From Neurospora intermedia (taxonomy: Eukaryota > Ascomycota > Sordariomycetes > Sordariales > Sordariaceae), in assembly GCA_037102815.1 (NCBI GenBank), contig BTPP01000004.1:2790001-2854000 (forward strand): a stretch of DNA of 64,000 nt. The letters run 5' to 3'. The position numbers and the translations under genes were made by a program. Below the pieces are notes generated by a model that did not search any database, was not told the DNA's origin, and saw only the letters and a program-made list of their open reading frames with translations. This document shows, one piece after another, positions 47,419 to 57,185 of the stretch (positions are counted from its first letter, which is position 1; every line of letters begins with the position of its first letter).

Positions 47419-50400
47419 CTTGTCGACTAAAGGTTGTTGGCGTGCGAGGTTTGTAACGAGGGTCTGATATGTTCAGATATCGTGAGGACGGGTTGAGCAA
47501 GCGAGGGGCTTAAGTAACCTTAGCGAAGGAGTCACTTTGAGTGAGGAGGCTGGCTGGGAGATGCTTGACCGAGAAGGCTGGAAAACAGAATGAAAGACAA
47601 AAGGCCTGCAGTAGAAACGGGAAAGTGGCTTATTATACATATGCAAGACAGGAGCAGAAGGGCAGGAAGACCACCAGGGCCCTGTGGCCTGGTAGAGGTA
47701 GGCAGAGAACCCAACGGAAGAGATGGATATGTTTGCAATGACATGGTTGGCTGCCATATCACCTGAACTGCAGGGTACCCAAAAACAGAGAGGGATGGGC
47801 CCTTGGGAGTTGACGGCGTTACAACAACGGGAAGCGAAGGATGGTCCGCAGGAAATCCAGAAAAGGGCCGCGAGGTTGGGCAACCACCAAGCCGTGGAAG
47901 CTAGGTACCACTGAAAACTCCATCATGGAGTTTGTGTGGGACTGCCGTAGACGGAGACAGTTGCTAGATCCGGCTGATTCTGGTTAACCCTGCAATATGT
48001 AGAGTTTGTACCTATGTTATGTGCCAATGTATCTTTACTTGGATGATGAAGCCTTGTTGTGAGAGGCCTTCACATCCGGAGTGACAGCCTCCCTAGTACG
48101 CACAGTCACATAGCGCCGATCCAAAGTCCAGGACTCTTGGTGTTGAATTTGCTGGTAGGTGTGCCTGTGGATGTTAATACCCCTGACCATAGCCTTATCC
48201 CTCGAGATTCGGTAGGGGAGAGCGTAGGTTGGTCATATCCCTTCTAGTTGCTTTTTTTTTTTCTCCAACAGCAGACATCGGGCCATGAAGACTGGGGCTA
48301 GATATCACACATCACAAAACCGCCCGTTTTCGTGTGGCGTTCCGTAGTATTGTGAGGAGAATGTCGAACACGATATGTGGGCTCACAAAGACACTCCAAA
48401 GTCCACTGTACATAGTAGTCGAAGGGTATCGCCGGGCTTGAACACCGGGAGTGGCATAAGCCATGTTGTTGGTTGGGCTATGTAACCGGCGTGCCAAGGA
48501 CTTTTTCTCGTGTTCCCCCGCGGTTTGAAAGCCGTAGGGTGGGATTGACCCTCCTCCACACACCTCCCTGGGCCCCTGGCTCAGAGCGATCGAAGCCCCT
48601 GCCAATGATGTCGTTGCGGCAGTGAGATGACGTTGAAAAGTCATGGCAGCCCTCTGGAATTTTTGTCTATTCATATGGCTTCTCCAGCGCTGAACGCTCT
48701 GCTACTAGCTTCTATTGGTTTTCGAGACTAAAGCTCGTTGTTGACTGTTAGTATGTTTCTCGTGAAGGACAGACCTGCAGCTGGCTGATGGTTCAGACAA
48801 CAAGAGGTTCCCTTGCTTCCCGTATGTACTCCTGCTGATCGCATGGCAGACGCTTGCTTTTTCGACTGCGTCAAGCTGCAAATCCATGCGGGGTGACTGT
48901 CAAGAGCACATCGCAGCTCTCACTAGTGGAGATGCGGTGGTGGCTAGTGAGTTGGAGTCCGGATTTGGCGATGCAATCGGGAGTTTTTTTTTTTTTTTTT
49001 TTTTTTTTTTGTTGTTCTGAAGACCTCCCGGACGTGTGGCTGGCCCTGGCGAGGAACGACTGCAAAGTCTGACCACTCGCTAGATCCAGGTCGCCCTGCA
49101 ATGACGGCGCCCTAGCTGGTTTGTGGTTGGCTGGGTTGGGTGTTCGGACGGTTGTGGTGCGGGTGATCTTGTCGCAACACGAAGGCTCGTGCAGCACTCA
49201 AAGAGATTCGATATTCTTGTGCCTAGGGGAGCTGTGGCTGCAGCCAACGCGATCTGCAGGTCTCACAAGCTGGCCATAGGAAGCAAAACCTGCTGGGTTA
49301 GCCGAATATCCAGACAGGAACAAAGAGAAGAATCCCGTTGGCCCCTCCTCAATACCCCGATACTTGTCTCGGGAGCTCCCTTTGGTCCCTATAATAGCCG
49401 TAGACCGTGCCGAGCTGTTGCCGGACTATCCAGATTTCTTTGAAGCCTGTACACGGCGTTACTAAAACCTGTCCCAGCCGAGTTTCGAATGGTAACATGG
49501 CGTCATCTCAACCGTTGATTGCGGCCAAGTAGGACCGGTTCTGGTACCTATATCGTGGGCAACGATGAATGGAATCAGGAAGTCTTGAGTACATGATATC
49601 TTGCTGATATGCAAGGTGACCAGAGGAGCTGTGATTACTGGTGGGTTGAACACTGCAGTGCAGGGCAGTGGATGTTGCAATTGGGCTTTGAGGCAACCCG
49701 ACTCTCTGAATAGCAACCGCGAGATGCTCTTTTGGCCCATGTCAGGTCTTTTACCGGTTCGGTCTCAACTCTAGTGACCATTCCTGTTAACAAACGCTGC
49801 TCGCTTGAATACACTGTAGCCACTCCTCAATTGCTGCTCATTTGACCGTGCCTAGCCATTACCACTCATGATGAGCTATGTAGTGTTGGCCGAGCCATGG
49901 TGAACGATACAAAGCAAGAGCGCATGGTAGCATCATCGAGTGAACTTCATCTGGTTTCCTGGGCATAGACGCGAATGGGATGACAAGTCATCCGGTTGGT
50001 TTGCATCCCGGACTCCAGGTGAAGGGCTGACTGGCTGGCTGTTGATGAAAGGCTGCAAATGGAATTTGATGATCAGGTGAAAAAGAGTTGGAAGATGGAC
50101 GGGAAGCAGGGCGTCAGCCATTTTACTTGGCACTTTGGCAGACACTGCGGCTCGCCCCACTTTTATGCGCCGTTTCAAGGCGGGGCCGTTGCCCAGAGGT
50201 CGGGTTAAACTCGAAGATCAGGCACTATCCAATAAGAGTCGCCGAGCGGCGTCCCTTGAGTAACCCATTAGATGGCGCTCTTGAACTTGTGTTTGTCTGA
50301 CCACCAGCTTCAGTCCTTCATCGAGATATTTCTGGCCAGCATAAAAGACTGCGTGCGAGAGAAAGTGGCGAATACGGTCGACATTGATGTAAATCTTGGA

Positions 50401-51204
50401 TTTACGTCTGTTGTGATTGCTAAAGTGATAGCTTGGATGAATCAAATCACACTGCAACAAGAGGTATTTCACTAGAGGTAACAATCAAACCAAAAGCGCT
50501 GACCTGTAACAGCGGCCCGGTACCTGTCCCGCCATCTGCCATCAACCAACCTCAACCCTATTGCGCTTTGCTTTTTCCAGCTCACAAGCAGAAGTATTGC
50601 AGCCCGTGATTTGCTGTTGGTCCGCCGCAACGGAACGCAATCGACATAAAGGAGGACGCCCACTGATATTCGCTCCGTTGAATCGTAGGGCGCGTTTGGT
50701 TCAAGCAACAGATTTTCAACCTGATTTTAACAGGGGTAGAGGAGGGTACAAAGCGCCATCTGCAGCACCCAACAGGGATATTGTACCATTTATCTTTCTT
50801 TTCTTTTTTATCTTTTATTGCATGGTGGCGCCCCACATGCATGGTGGCGTTGTTAAGCGAGGCCATACAACTGGGTACAGCGCATCGTCGAAATCCTCCA
50901 TGAAATGCCTCGATTTTGGTGCCACGAGACTGTGATTACTGTAACGAGCTTGATATTGAAGGTATTCACATATGGATACTACTGTCGGATAGCTGGGAAG
51001 CCGTTCTATAAGACCGTATAACTTCTGAGTGATCCCTGGGTTGGGGGGTGGCGGTTGTTGACTGTGAATAGTTGGGAGATAAAAAGGGGGATATAAACAA
51101 TAGTCTACTGCAATGACAGTTGCAATCGAGCAAACTGCAGTATCAGCGCATGAAAGCCATCATTATTGGTAATAATAGCGAGTTGGTGTAAATCGAGGGT
51201 TTCT
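47419..51204. other. Long gene-poor region before the transposon
   Basis: 3.8 kb with no supported gene. It includes a 27-T homopolymer at 48984-49010. Open frames (48312-48674 minus, 49123-49443 plus and others) are short, lack motifs and overlap each other. Confidence 0.45.
48984..49010 (+). repeat. T27 homopolymer
   Basis: An uninterrupted run of 27 T in gene-poor DNA. Its length should be checked because such tracts are prone to sequencing and assembly error. It could be the poly-A end of a retro-inserted sequence on the opposite strand, but no adjacent reverse-transcribed gene is seen. Confidence 0.8.
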
Positions 51205-51240
51205 GGCCAGTTGAGTGCCCAGTTGAGTGCCCAGTTGAGT
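51205..51240 (+). repeat. Left 12-bp repeats (TTGAGT-GCCCAG family)
   Basis: Three alternations of GGCCAG/GCCCAG with TTGAGT lie just upstream of the TATA box of the SANT gene. The same hexamer alternation recurs at 53215-53346, downstream of that gene. Confidence 0.8.
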
Positions 51241-51254
51241 CGAGTCGAGTAGAG

Positions 51255-51262
51255 TATAAATA
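51255..51262 (+). promoter_or_regulatory. TATA box of the SANT-like gene
   Basis: TATAAATA lies 90 bp before ATG 51352. Transcription would be expected to start about 30 bp further on, after the in-frame ATG at 51262, which favours 51352 as the translation start. Confidence 0.55.
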
Positions 51263-51351
51263 TGGGCATCAACTCTGTGATACTGTTGACTGAAATCCTC
51301 CATCATCAACACCCTCATCTCTCTATTGCTTACTCCCTTGCCTTCTCCATC

Positions 51352-52998
51352 ATGCCCACCACTCGCTTGCAGATCGCCAGCCTCGTCAACGACGTCGACG
51401 ACGAGGTGTTTGGCTTGGATGAGCTCGTGTATGACGGCCGCCGTAATCACGAGATCCATCCAGAGTCGAGAGAGTTTGGTTCTGTACCGCCCAGTTATCG
51501 TGATGCCCAGGAATGCAGTATCACGGCCGTGCAGCCAGCGCCTCCTCCATACCCTCCCCCTTCTGCCCAGCCTCCCCAACCCACTCCTCCAACCAGTCAA
51601 CCGGCCCAGCCTCAAACGCCTCGTACTTCTAGACCCCGGCCAGCTCCGACTGCTCCACGGCGAGTTAGTACTGGAGTTAACCGGGCACCACCTGCTCGGG
51701 CAAGCCGGCCACCCGGGCAGCCGGGCGTGGATTACTTTGTAATCCCATCGCCGTCGTCACAACCGGACGTTATATTCCCCCGGTCCCGGTTTACCCCCAT
51801 CAACCGCCCTGCCCGAGTCCCCTCTTCGATGGAGAGGAATCCCGTGATCCCCTCTTCGATAGAGAGGAATCCCGTTGTGGGTTCTTCGATGGAGAGGAAT
51901 CCCGTTGTGGGTTCGTCTTTCCTCAGCATGCCCACCAGCTCTGGTGATGTGGGTGATGGTATCGAGCCCGCCTCATCTGACGATGAGTTCCCACCGCTTG
52001 AAGAGATTGGTGGCGTGCCCAAATGGTCTCGTCGTCAGACAACGCTGTTCCTCACTGAGTTGGCCACCATACAGAAGGAGCAATCGCTTGCCGAGGGATT
52101 GAGGGGCAAGAAGTTGACGGCGGCTCTGGATAAGGTGCTTGTGACTATGCGGGGCAGGTATCCCAGTCAGAGCTGGCCGCGCCAGCGGGCACGTAACCGT
52201 TGGAATGTACTCAAGACGAACTACCGGTTATGGTTGAGCTTCATGTGTAAGACGGGGGTTACGTTCAACGAGACCACTGGTCTTTTTGATGCTCATAAGG
52301 ATACGTGGGCTTCCTTCTTGGCCAACCGACCCAAGGCGAGCTGGTTGAAGACGACTCCGCTGGCGAACCGTGAGGAGATGGCACTGCTCTTTGCTGTCAA
52401 CTGGGCAACGGGCAAATATATCGTCGATATCTGTACCCGCCTCACGTCGTATATGAAGAGTAAGCATCCCTTGGTTGTGGCTAAACGGGATGCCCTGTAT
52501 GCCGAGTTCGCCAGCGGCAAGCAGACGCGGCGCAGCAAATACCCAGACGTCGATAACGTATCGCTCAGTGATACCGACGAGGTGGAGGAGGACTTGAGTG
52601 ACGACGAGGAGGAGGCGATTGAAGTCCGCCGGCCGGTTAAGAAAAGAATGACCCATGCCGCCAGCATAGACCGGCTTGCCTCTTCCATTGGTATCGGGTT
52701 TAAGGCTCTCTCTCAGGGACTCGAGTCCTCGCCTGCCCAGCCATCGTCGTCGCAGTCACGCCCCCCCTCCAGTCCAACCGCTTCTAACTTCTCTCGTGCG
52801 TTGGTTGCCCTGACGGTGTCCCCATTGAAAAGGATGCGCGGTGATGAAAAGCAGCAGTTGATTAGCGAGTTGAGGAGGGACCCAGTGTGTGCGGCGGCGT
52901 TCGCTGATGTGCCTGAGGCGAGGATGTTGTTGGTTGAGCAACTGCTTAATGTGGTGCCTGACTTCGATGACGCGCCGGTGCCTGCTTCTCAAGATTAG
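51352..52998 (+). CDS. Myb/SANT-like DNA-binding protein of PIF/Harbinger element
   Basis: A single exon of 548 aa from ATG 51352, which has a better context than ATG 51262 and lies after the TATA box. The N-terminal 200 residues are Pro/Ser/Thr-rich and include three copies of a ten-residue unit (SSMERNPVVG type). A Myb/SANT-like domain at about 222-325 starts VPKWSRRQTTLFLTELATI and includes WPRQRARNRWNVLKTNYRLW and DTWASFLANRPKASW; the regular Trp spacing is typical. An acidic segment and a C-terminal helical part (RMRGDEKQQLISELRRDP, MLLVEQLLNVVPDFDD) follow and recall the usual end of such transposon proteins. It should bind element ends or help the transposase into the nucleus. The transposase gene converges on it. 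Confidence 0.82.
   Translation: MPTTRLQIASLVNDVDDEVFGLDELVYDGRRNHEIHPESREFGSVPPSYRDAQECSITAVQPAPPPYPPPSAQPPQPTPPTSQPAQPQTPRTSRPRPAPTAPRRVSTGVNRAPPARASRPPGQPGVDYFVIPSPSSQPDVIFPRSRFTPINRPARVPSSMERNPVIPSSIERNPVVGSSMERNPVVGSSFLSMPTSSGDVGDGIEPASSDDEFPPLEEIGGVPKWSRRQTTLFLTELATIQKEQSLAEGLRGKKLTAALDKVLVTMRGRYPSQSWPRQRARNRWNVLKTNYRLWLSFMCKTGVTFNETTGLFDAHKDTWASFLANRPKASWLKTTPLANREEMALLFAVNWATGKYIVDICTRLTSYMKSKHPLVVAKRDALYAEFASGKQTRRSKYPDVDNVSLSDTDEVEEDLSDDEEEAIEVRRPVKKRMTHAASIDRLASSIGIGFKALSQGLESSPAQPSSSQSRPPSSPTASNFSRALVALTVSPLKRMRGDEKQQLISELRRDPVCAAAFADVPEARMLLVEQLLNVVPDFDDAPVPASQD
51823..51912 (+). repeat. Three tandem 30-bp units in the SANT gene
   Basis: Three in-frame copies of a 30-bp unit (starting TCTTCGATGGAGAGGAATCC) encode the ten-residue repeat SSMERNPVVG and its variants. 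Copies 2 and 3 differ by one base, which suggests recent expansion. Confidence 0.85.
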
Positions 52999-53214
52999 TG
53001 TTGGCTTTTGCTCTGTTGGGAAATCTCGTGATCTTTTCGTACCATTCAATAGCTCTCGTCAATCCGATTCCATTGCTTGTGTTCTCGTGTTCGTGCGTGT
53101 TGTGGTTGAAAAGTTATCTCGTGGAGTGTAATCGCGTTGTTGTTGTGTAAAGAGGTTGTTGTTGGGAAATATGGGGTTTGACCGTGTAAAACACGAAATA
53201 TCGCTAAGTTAAAA

Positions 53215-53346
53215 TCTGGTGCCCAGTAGAGTGGCCAGTCTGGTGGCCAGTCTGGTGCCCAGTAGAGTGGGCAGTAGAGTGGGCAGTAGAGTGGGCAGTA
53301 GAGTGGGCAGTAGAGTGGGCAGTAGAGTGGGCAGTCTGGTGCCCAG
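53215..53346 (+). repeat. Eleven tandem 12-bp units (TCTGGT/TAGAGT + GCCCAG/GGCCAG/GGGCAG)
   Basis: Eleven exact 12-bp steps alternate a TCTGGT or TAGAGT hexamer with a GCCCAG, GGCCAG or GGGCAG hexamer. Six consecutive copies are identical (TAGAGTGGGCAG). The array lies between the SANT gene stop and the transposase stop and shares its second hexamer with the repeats before the SANT gene. Confidence 0.9.
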
Positions 53347-53596
53347 TAAATCTGGGCTCTGGCGGGTAGTAATATCTTAAAGACAGGGCAAAATATAGCG
53401 ATCTGGGCCCGCGACGGTAGACTTCAACCCTAACCCTAGGCAGATGGGCGGTCTTGCAACACCGACAGCTCTTTCAATTCAACTCCAAAATACGTGCAAC
53501 CGGTATCAATCGATTCAGATTAATCTAACGAGTATTTTGATACCCTTGCATCGAAATTTGAGTCAGATTTGCGAAAGTGGCCGTGTTGTAGATAAT

Positions 53597-54868
53597 TTAC
53601 GGTTGCCGTGCTTGTCGGCGCTCTACCCGGCGCACCCTCTCTGCCCGCCGCCAGCGACAGTAACCCTCCCACATCCTCTGCGCGAGTGTATCCCTGAACC
53701 CCACCATCCTCTCGTCTTGCTCGATATTTACATCAACCATAACCTCATCCTCATTGTTATTATTGTTATTATCAACAACAACACCACGCGCGCGGCCGAT
53801 CTGATGGCCGGCTTCATCTCCTTCGTCGTCAGTCTCCACTGCTGGACCGTCGGGATCGGTGCGCTCAATCCAGTTATGAAGCGCGGTGACGGCAAAGACG
53901 ATGTCGACTTGGGTCCTGATATCGTACTCGGGCGCCGTCGACCTCACCACCTTCCACCTCCTCTTCAGCATACCGATTGCGATCTCAACCTTCACACGAT
54001 ACTTCGAGTGCCTCATATTGTACAGCTCCCTTCGAGTCCTCGGTCGGCCAGCGCCACCCCCCCATTCATTAAGATGATATCGAGTCGCTGGGTATGGGAC
54101 AAGTATGCCGCGTCGCATATAATACCCCGCGTCACCAAGGTAAAATTTACCCTCTGGCACTTCGAAACCACCTGAATCAAATGCTAACCGTATAACTCTA
54201 GAGTCATGCATCGATCCCTCTGCCCCCGGTAGAACGTACGTAAAAAGACCGTCTAGACCGACGGCCACCATAACGTTCTGGCATGTAAATCCCTTTCGAC
54301 CACGCCACGCTTCCGACTCGGCTTCAGGCACCCGTACGTGAATCAAGGTGCCGTCTACCGCGCCCAGACAGTCTTTGAAGTATGGTGCCGACGCAGCGTC
54401 CCCCAAATCGTATACCGTATCAGGAGAGGGAAGCTTAACAGTATGGTGGTGTAGTACGACCATGGCACCAAGGATCTCATGAAAGTTCCGGCTTATGGTC
54501 TCGGTACTGTGGCCAAAGCGGTGGGCCGCATCTCGCTGGGTTTTGTTGTGGGCACACATATACAAGAAGGTCATGAGCTTCTGCTCGAGGGATATCCATC
54601 TTGTACCGCGTACGGTAGTGTGTTGTGATATCCACGCAACCAGCTGGATGAAAGGGTGGTACCGCATACGGCACAGATCAAAGAGCTTGGTCTCGCGGTC
54701 GGGGTGGAGGGCATCACGAACAACCGACTCGCCTTCGTCTTTATCGATGTGGACCGATCTGTATACCGCTTCGTCACTCCCTCGAAGGCGAGTAGTCTGG
54801 ATAACCGCCACAACGGCCAGAAGTACGGCCAGCACGAACGTAAAGATACGCTGTCGAATGTGGTCCAT
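53597..54868 (-). CDS. PIF/Harbinger (HARBI1-like) DDE transposase
   Basis: A single exon of 423 aa. A hydrophobic N-terminal segment (about 8-25) precedes a helix-turn-helix region (TFLYMCAHNKTQRDAAHRFG, about 99-132). The DDE_4-type nuclease core then shows all three acids: Asp172 in LGAVDGTLIHVRVP, Asp222 in GSMHDSRVIRLA and Glu295 in KVEIAIGMLKRRWKVV. FYLGDAGYYMRRGILVPY is also typical. The family cuts and pastes DNA with a partner Myb/SANT protein, which is encoded convergently about 600 bp away. Length and motifs argue for a functional enzyme. A host-domesticated HARBI1-like gene is possible, but the adjacent SANT gene and repeats favour a transposon. Confidence 0.9.
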   Translation of the reverse strand: MDHIRQRIFTFVLAVLLAVVAVIQTTRLRGSDEAVYRSVHIDKDEGESVVRDALHPDRETKLFDLCRMRYHPFIQLVAWISQHTTVRGTRWISLEQKLMTFLYMCAHNKTQRDAAHRFGHSTETISRNFHEILGAMVVLHHHTVKLPSPDTVYDLGDAASAPYFKDCLGAVDGTLIHVRVPEAESEAWRGRKGFTCQNVMVAVGLDGLFTYVLPGAEGSMHDSRVIRLAFDSGGFEVPEGKFYLGDAGYYMRRGILVPYPATRYHLNEWGGGAGRPRTRRELYNMRHSKYRVKVEIAIGMLKRRWKVVRSTAPEYDIRTQVDIVFAVTALHNWIERTDPDGPAVETDDEGDEAGHQIGRARGVVVDNNNNNNEDEVMVDVNIEQDERMVGFRDTLAQRMWEGYCRWRRAERVRRVERRQARQP

Positions 54869-55018
54869 ATTGGGTTGTTTCGTATTGTTAGGTGTTTACA
54901 GCAAAAGTCCAAACTCGAAGGGGGGTCCCGCCATGTGTTAACTTCACGACTCCACGACTCAACACCCCTGTCAACCAACAAAATGCTCTATCCTACCTGC
55001 CCAGACGAGGGGGTTTAG

Positions 55019-55256
55019 CAACCAACAGAATGAGCGTTCACTATACCGGATTGGGAAGTCGACAGGGCCTCATGCAGTCTACTGTAAGCCACGTACAGGG
55101 GAGGTACGGCCAAGAACCTGCTGCATTAAGCTTACAGGGGGGTTACAGGGGGGTTACAGGGGGTAAAGGGGGGCCGACGTCGGCTGCAGACCTCAAAAAG
55201 CAACATGTTGGCTGACAGGGATAAATTCACCATACAAAATCTGATTCTGTTGGTTG
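55019..55256. repeat. 238-bp segment bounded by 13-bp perfect inverted repeats
   Basis: CAACCAACAGAAT at 55019-55031 is exactly inverted at 55244-55256. Inside are three 10-11-bp units of TTACAGGGGGG type at 55132-55163. A near copy of the terminal motif (CAACCAACAAAAT) also lies just outside at about 54972. This could be a small non-autonomous element or part of the transposon end. Confidence 0.6.
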
Positions 55257-55472
55257 AACCAAACACGCCCGTAGTGTAGTGTACCTTGCCCGGTATCGAA
55301 CGGCTTTGTGAATTTCCCCTCGCCTGATGTTGGAAGCGAATGCAACCTTGGTCGATTGGCAGGTGATGCAGACTGCTCAGGCATTATATGAAGTCACTGT
55401 CAAGCTGACGGATGAGCTCCCGTATAGACCGACATCCCTCTCCAGTCCTGTATTCGTGGCTTTATGTCCTGT

Positions 55473-56070
55473 TCAGGAAGTCTCAGCCATGTTGCATCGA
55501 GATCTCGCAGAGACGTTCAGCATGAAGTCCTCCAAGTCTGTTACGGTAGTTGTCCAACTGTCTCCAGTGATCACCTTTCTGTAGATCACGACTCTTGGCT
55601 TGTGTTTGTACTGAAAGCTGACTGCTACCGATGAACCTGAACGGCGGATGCCAGCGACCAGCTTCTTCTTTCTCCAACCTCTGAACTCGACCCCAGAAGA
55701 CTTCCCAGTACCGTAAACCACGAACATCCATCCGAGGAGGTACTTCATCAGTTTGCCCCGCACCAACCTCACGGCAAGTATGGATTTGAGCATGTGGGCG
55801 CCCGTCGCCTTGTTCTCTCATCGAGGTTGCCTCATTGTCGGAAGGACGCATTGGACGACAAAGCTGTGTTACGCTTGAGGTTTCCTTTTCAACTTGTTCC
55901 AACAAAATAAGCTCCTTTTGTCTCACACAGTCAGCCACGCTTCTCGAACCCGAAAGCCCGGACCCGAAGGTTTCACGATGCTCTGGATCCGCTATGCGTA
56001 AGATGCTGGGATCCGAACTGGTTTGTTCAGCAATGTCGGACTCGACATATGCGGGTTGAAAACTGGGCAT
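55473..56070 (-). pseudogene. Possible gene or relic, two overlapping open frames
   Basis: On the minus strand one frame (MPSFQPAYVESDIAEQT from about 56070) is polar and runs into a second frame whose translation is more protein-like (LMKYLLGWMFVVYGTGKSS, WRKKKLVAGIRRSGSSVAVS; ends 55473). No clean intron joins them. It may be a frameshifted remnant or two chance frames. No family is recognised. Confidence 0.25.
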
Positions 56071-56965
56071 TTTACTGAAGTAGAAGTGAAAGCTCTTGTC
56101 CACCACGCGCAAGCTATGCTCTCACGGAATAGCCGGAGGAACATATATCTCTACCTATAACCCGGCCACAAGGCCTTGAATAGCATAACAGCCTGCCACT
56201 TGAGGTCTTCCTCACCCGAGGTCCGAGTTCAGAACACAACGACATAAGGTCAGGAAAGAGTTAACACAAAGCTCTGCAAATATCCAAGATATGGACTTTG
56301 TGGCCTGGTATCATTGTCATACGTAGCACAGGCTGGGGTTACCATGCGACGGTATAACATGGCACCACTCCAGGTCTCCGCTTGTTGATGATCCTGTACT
56401 ACATACCCCATCACCCCAACTATTAGCTCGTGAACCTCTTTGGTCAATATGCTATGGCATGAAGAAGCAGCACCAAGAATTTGCCCCCAAAGCCTCCTTT
56501 TTTTGCCTCTCAGAAATAAATGAAAAACAAGAATAAGAAGAAAACGAAGATAGAGGAAACCAAGGCGTGAGAAGGGAAACTCGCGTTCGATGCCAGCTAT
56601 TTACTCTCGGAGACGGTTAGCAGATTCTCTAGATTCTAATGGGACAGCTTACATACTTGGCCTACTGCGACCCGCTGGGTAAGCTCAAGAGCAGCGCAGT
56701 GTTCTATACGATCTCCTGTTAATAAATAGCATCCCCGTCACCATAACCTGATGAGAATTGGTGTCCATGACTATACTACGTAGATGCAGGTCAACAACAG
56801 AAGTGAATAGTTGAAGGAGGGAAGAAAGATAGCGTCCTAACATCGCATGCGACTGAAGCCTCTTAGCACTACGGTCCGATCCTCAGCAGCCGCTAAGCTG
56901 TTATCAGCTAGCGACCAGCGTAAAAGGCCCCAAGCACGCTTTCCTTTTTCGGAGCGATCTGACAA

Positions 56966-57007
56966 TGACTCCAAAGGTGACGCGGGATTGGCCAATTCGT
57001 GTGACTC
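56966..57007 (+). promoter_or_regulatory. Two TGACTC elements upstream of the purine gene
   Basis: TGACTC occurs at 56966-56971 and 57002-57007 in the same orientation, 36 bp apart, about 180-220 bp before the ATG. This hexamer is the core bound by Gcn4/CPC-1 and by yeast Bas1, which controls ADE genes. Function here is inferred. Confidence 0.45.
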
Positions 57008-57185
57008 TTCATTCGCTTAAACCAATGCGATTGCGGGGGAGGGGTCCCGAGGGCTAAGTTGAAATTTTTGGTCGCCAACCATCCATCTCTCTTTCCCTCC
57101 TGCCGCTGATGGAAATGGAGGTCAAGAGGATTTGGTGTCGCCGAATTCTCATCGACCCAGACCCCTAACAACAACACAAACCACA

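Larger units (their letters stand above)
51205..55256. mobile_element. PIF/Harbinger-type DNA transposon, coding region intact; ends approximate
   Basis: Two convergent open genes, a Myb/SANT-like protein (+) and a DDE_4-type transposase (-), form the standard pair of PIF/Harbinger elements. Family knowledge: the SANT protein and transposase act together on the element's ends, and target duplications are usually 3 bp (TWA). I could not find terminal inverted repeats enclosing both genes. The borders given are only the outer repeat features: 12-bp repeats from 51205, and a 13-bp inverted repeat ending at 55256. Neither gene has stop codons or the C-to-T bias expected of RIP, so the copy is recent, single, or in a strain with weak RIP. 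Confidence 0.72.
54869..57185. other. Region between transposase and purine gene
   Basis: 2.3 kb holding the transposon end, a 238-bp inverted-repeat segment, a doubtful minus-strand coding stretch (56070-55473) and the promoter of the GARS-AIRS gene. Confidence 0.45.

Noticed and set aside
48480-48620. Possible dispersed 5S rRNA gene
   Set aside because: Dispersed 5S genes are typical of Neurospora, but the sequence lacks the conserved 5S start, end and internal control region. The same check over other intergenic regions gave nothing.
48312-48674. Minus-strand 120-codon frame with a basic N-terminus
   Set aside because: No family, an isolated frame in gene-poor DNA with no introns or neighbours. 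Kept out as chance.
53215-53346. CRISPR-like array
   Set aside because: The 12-bp units are contiguous tandem repeats without spacers, in a eukaryotic genome.
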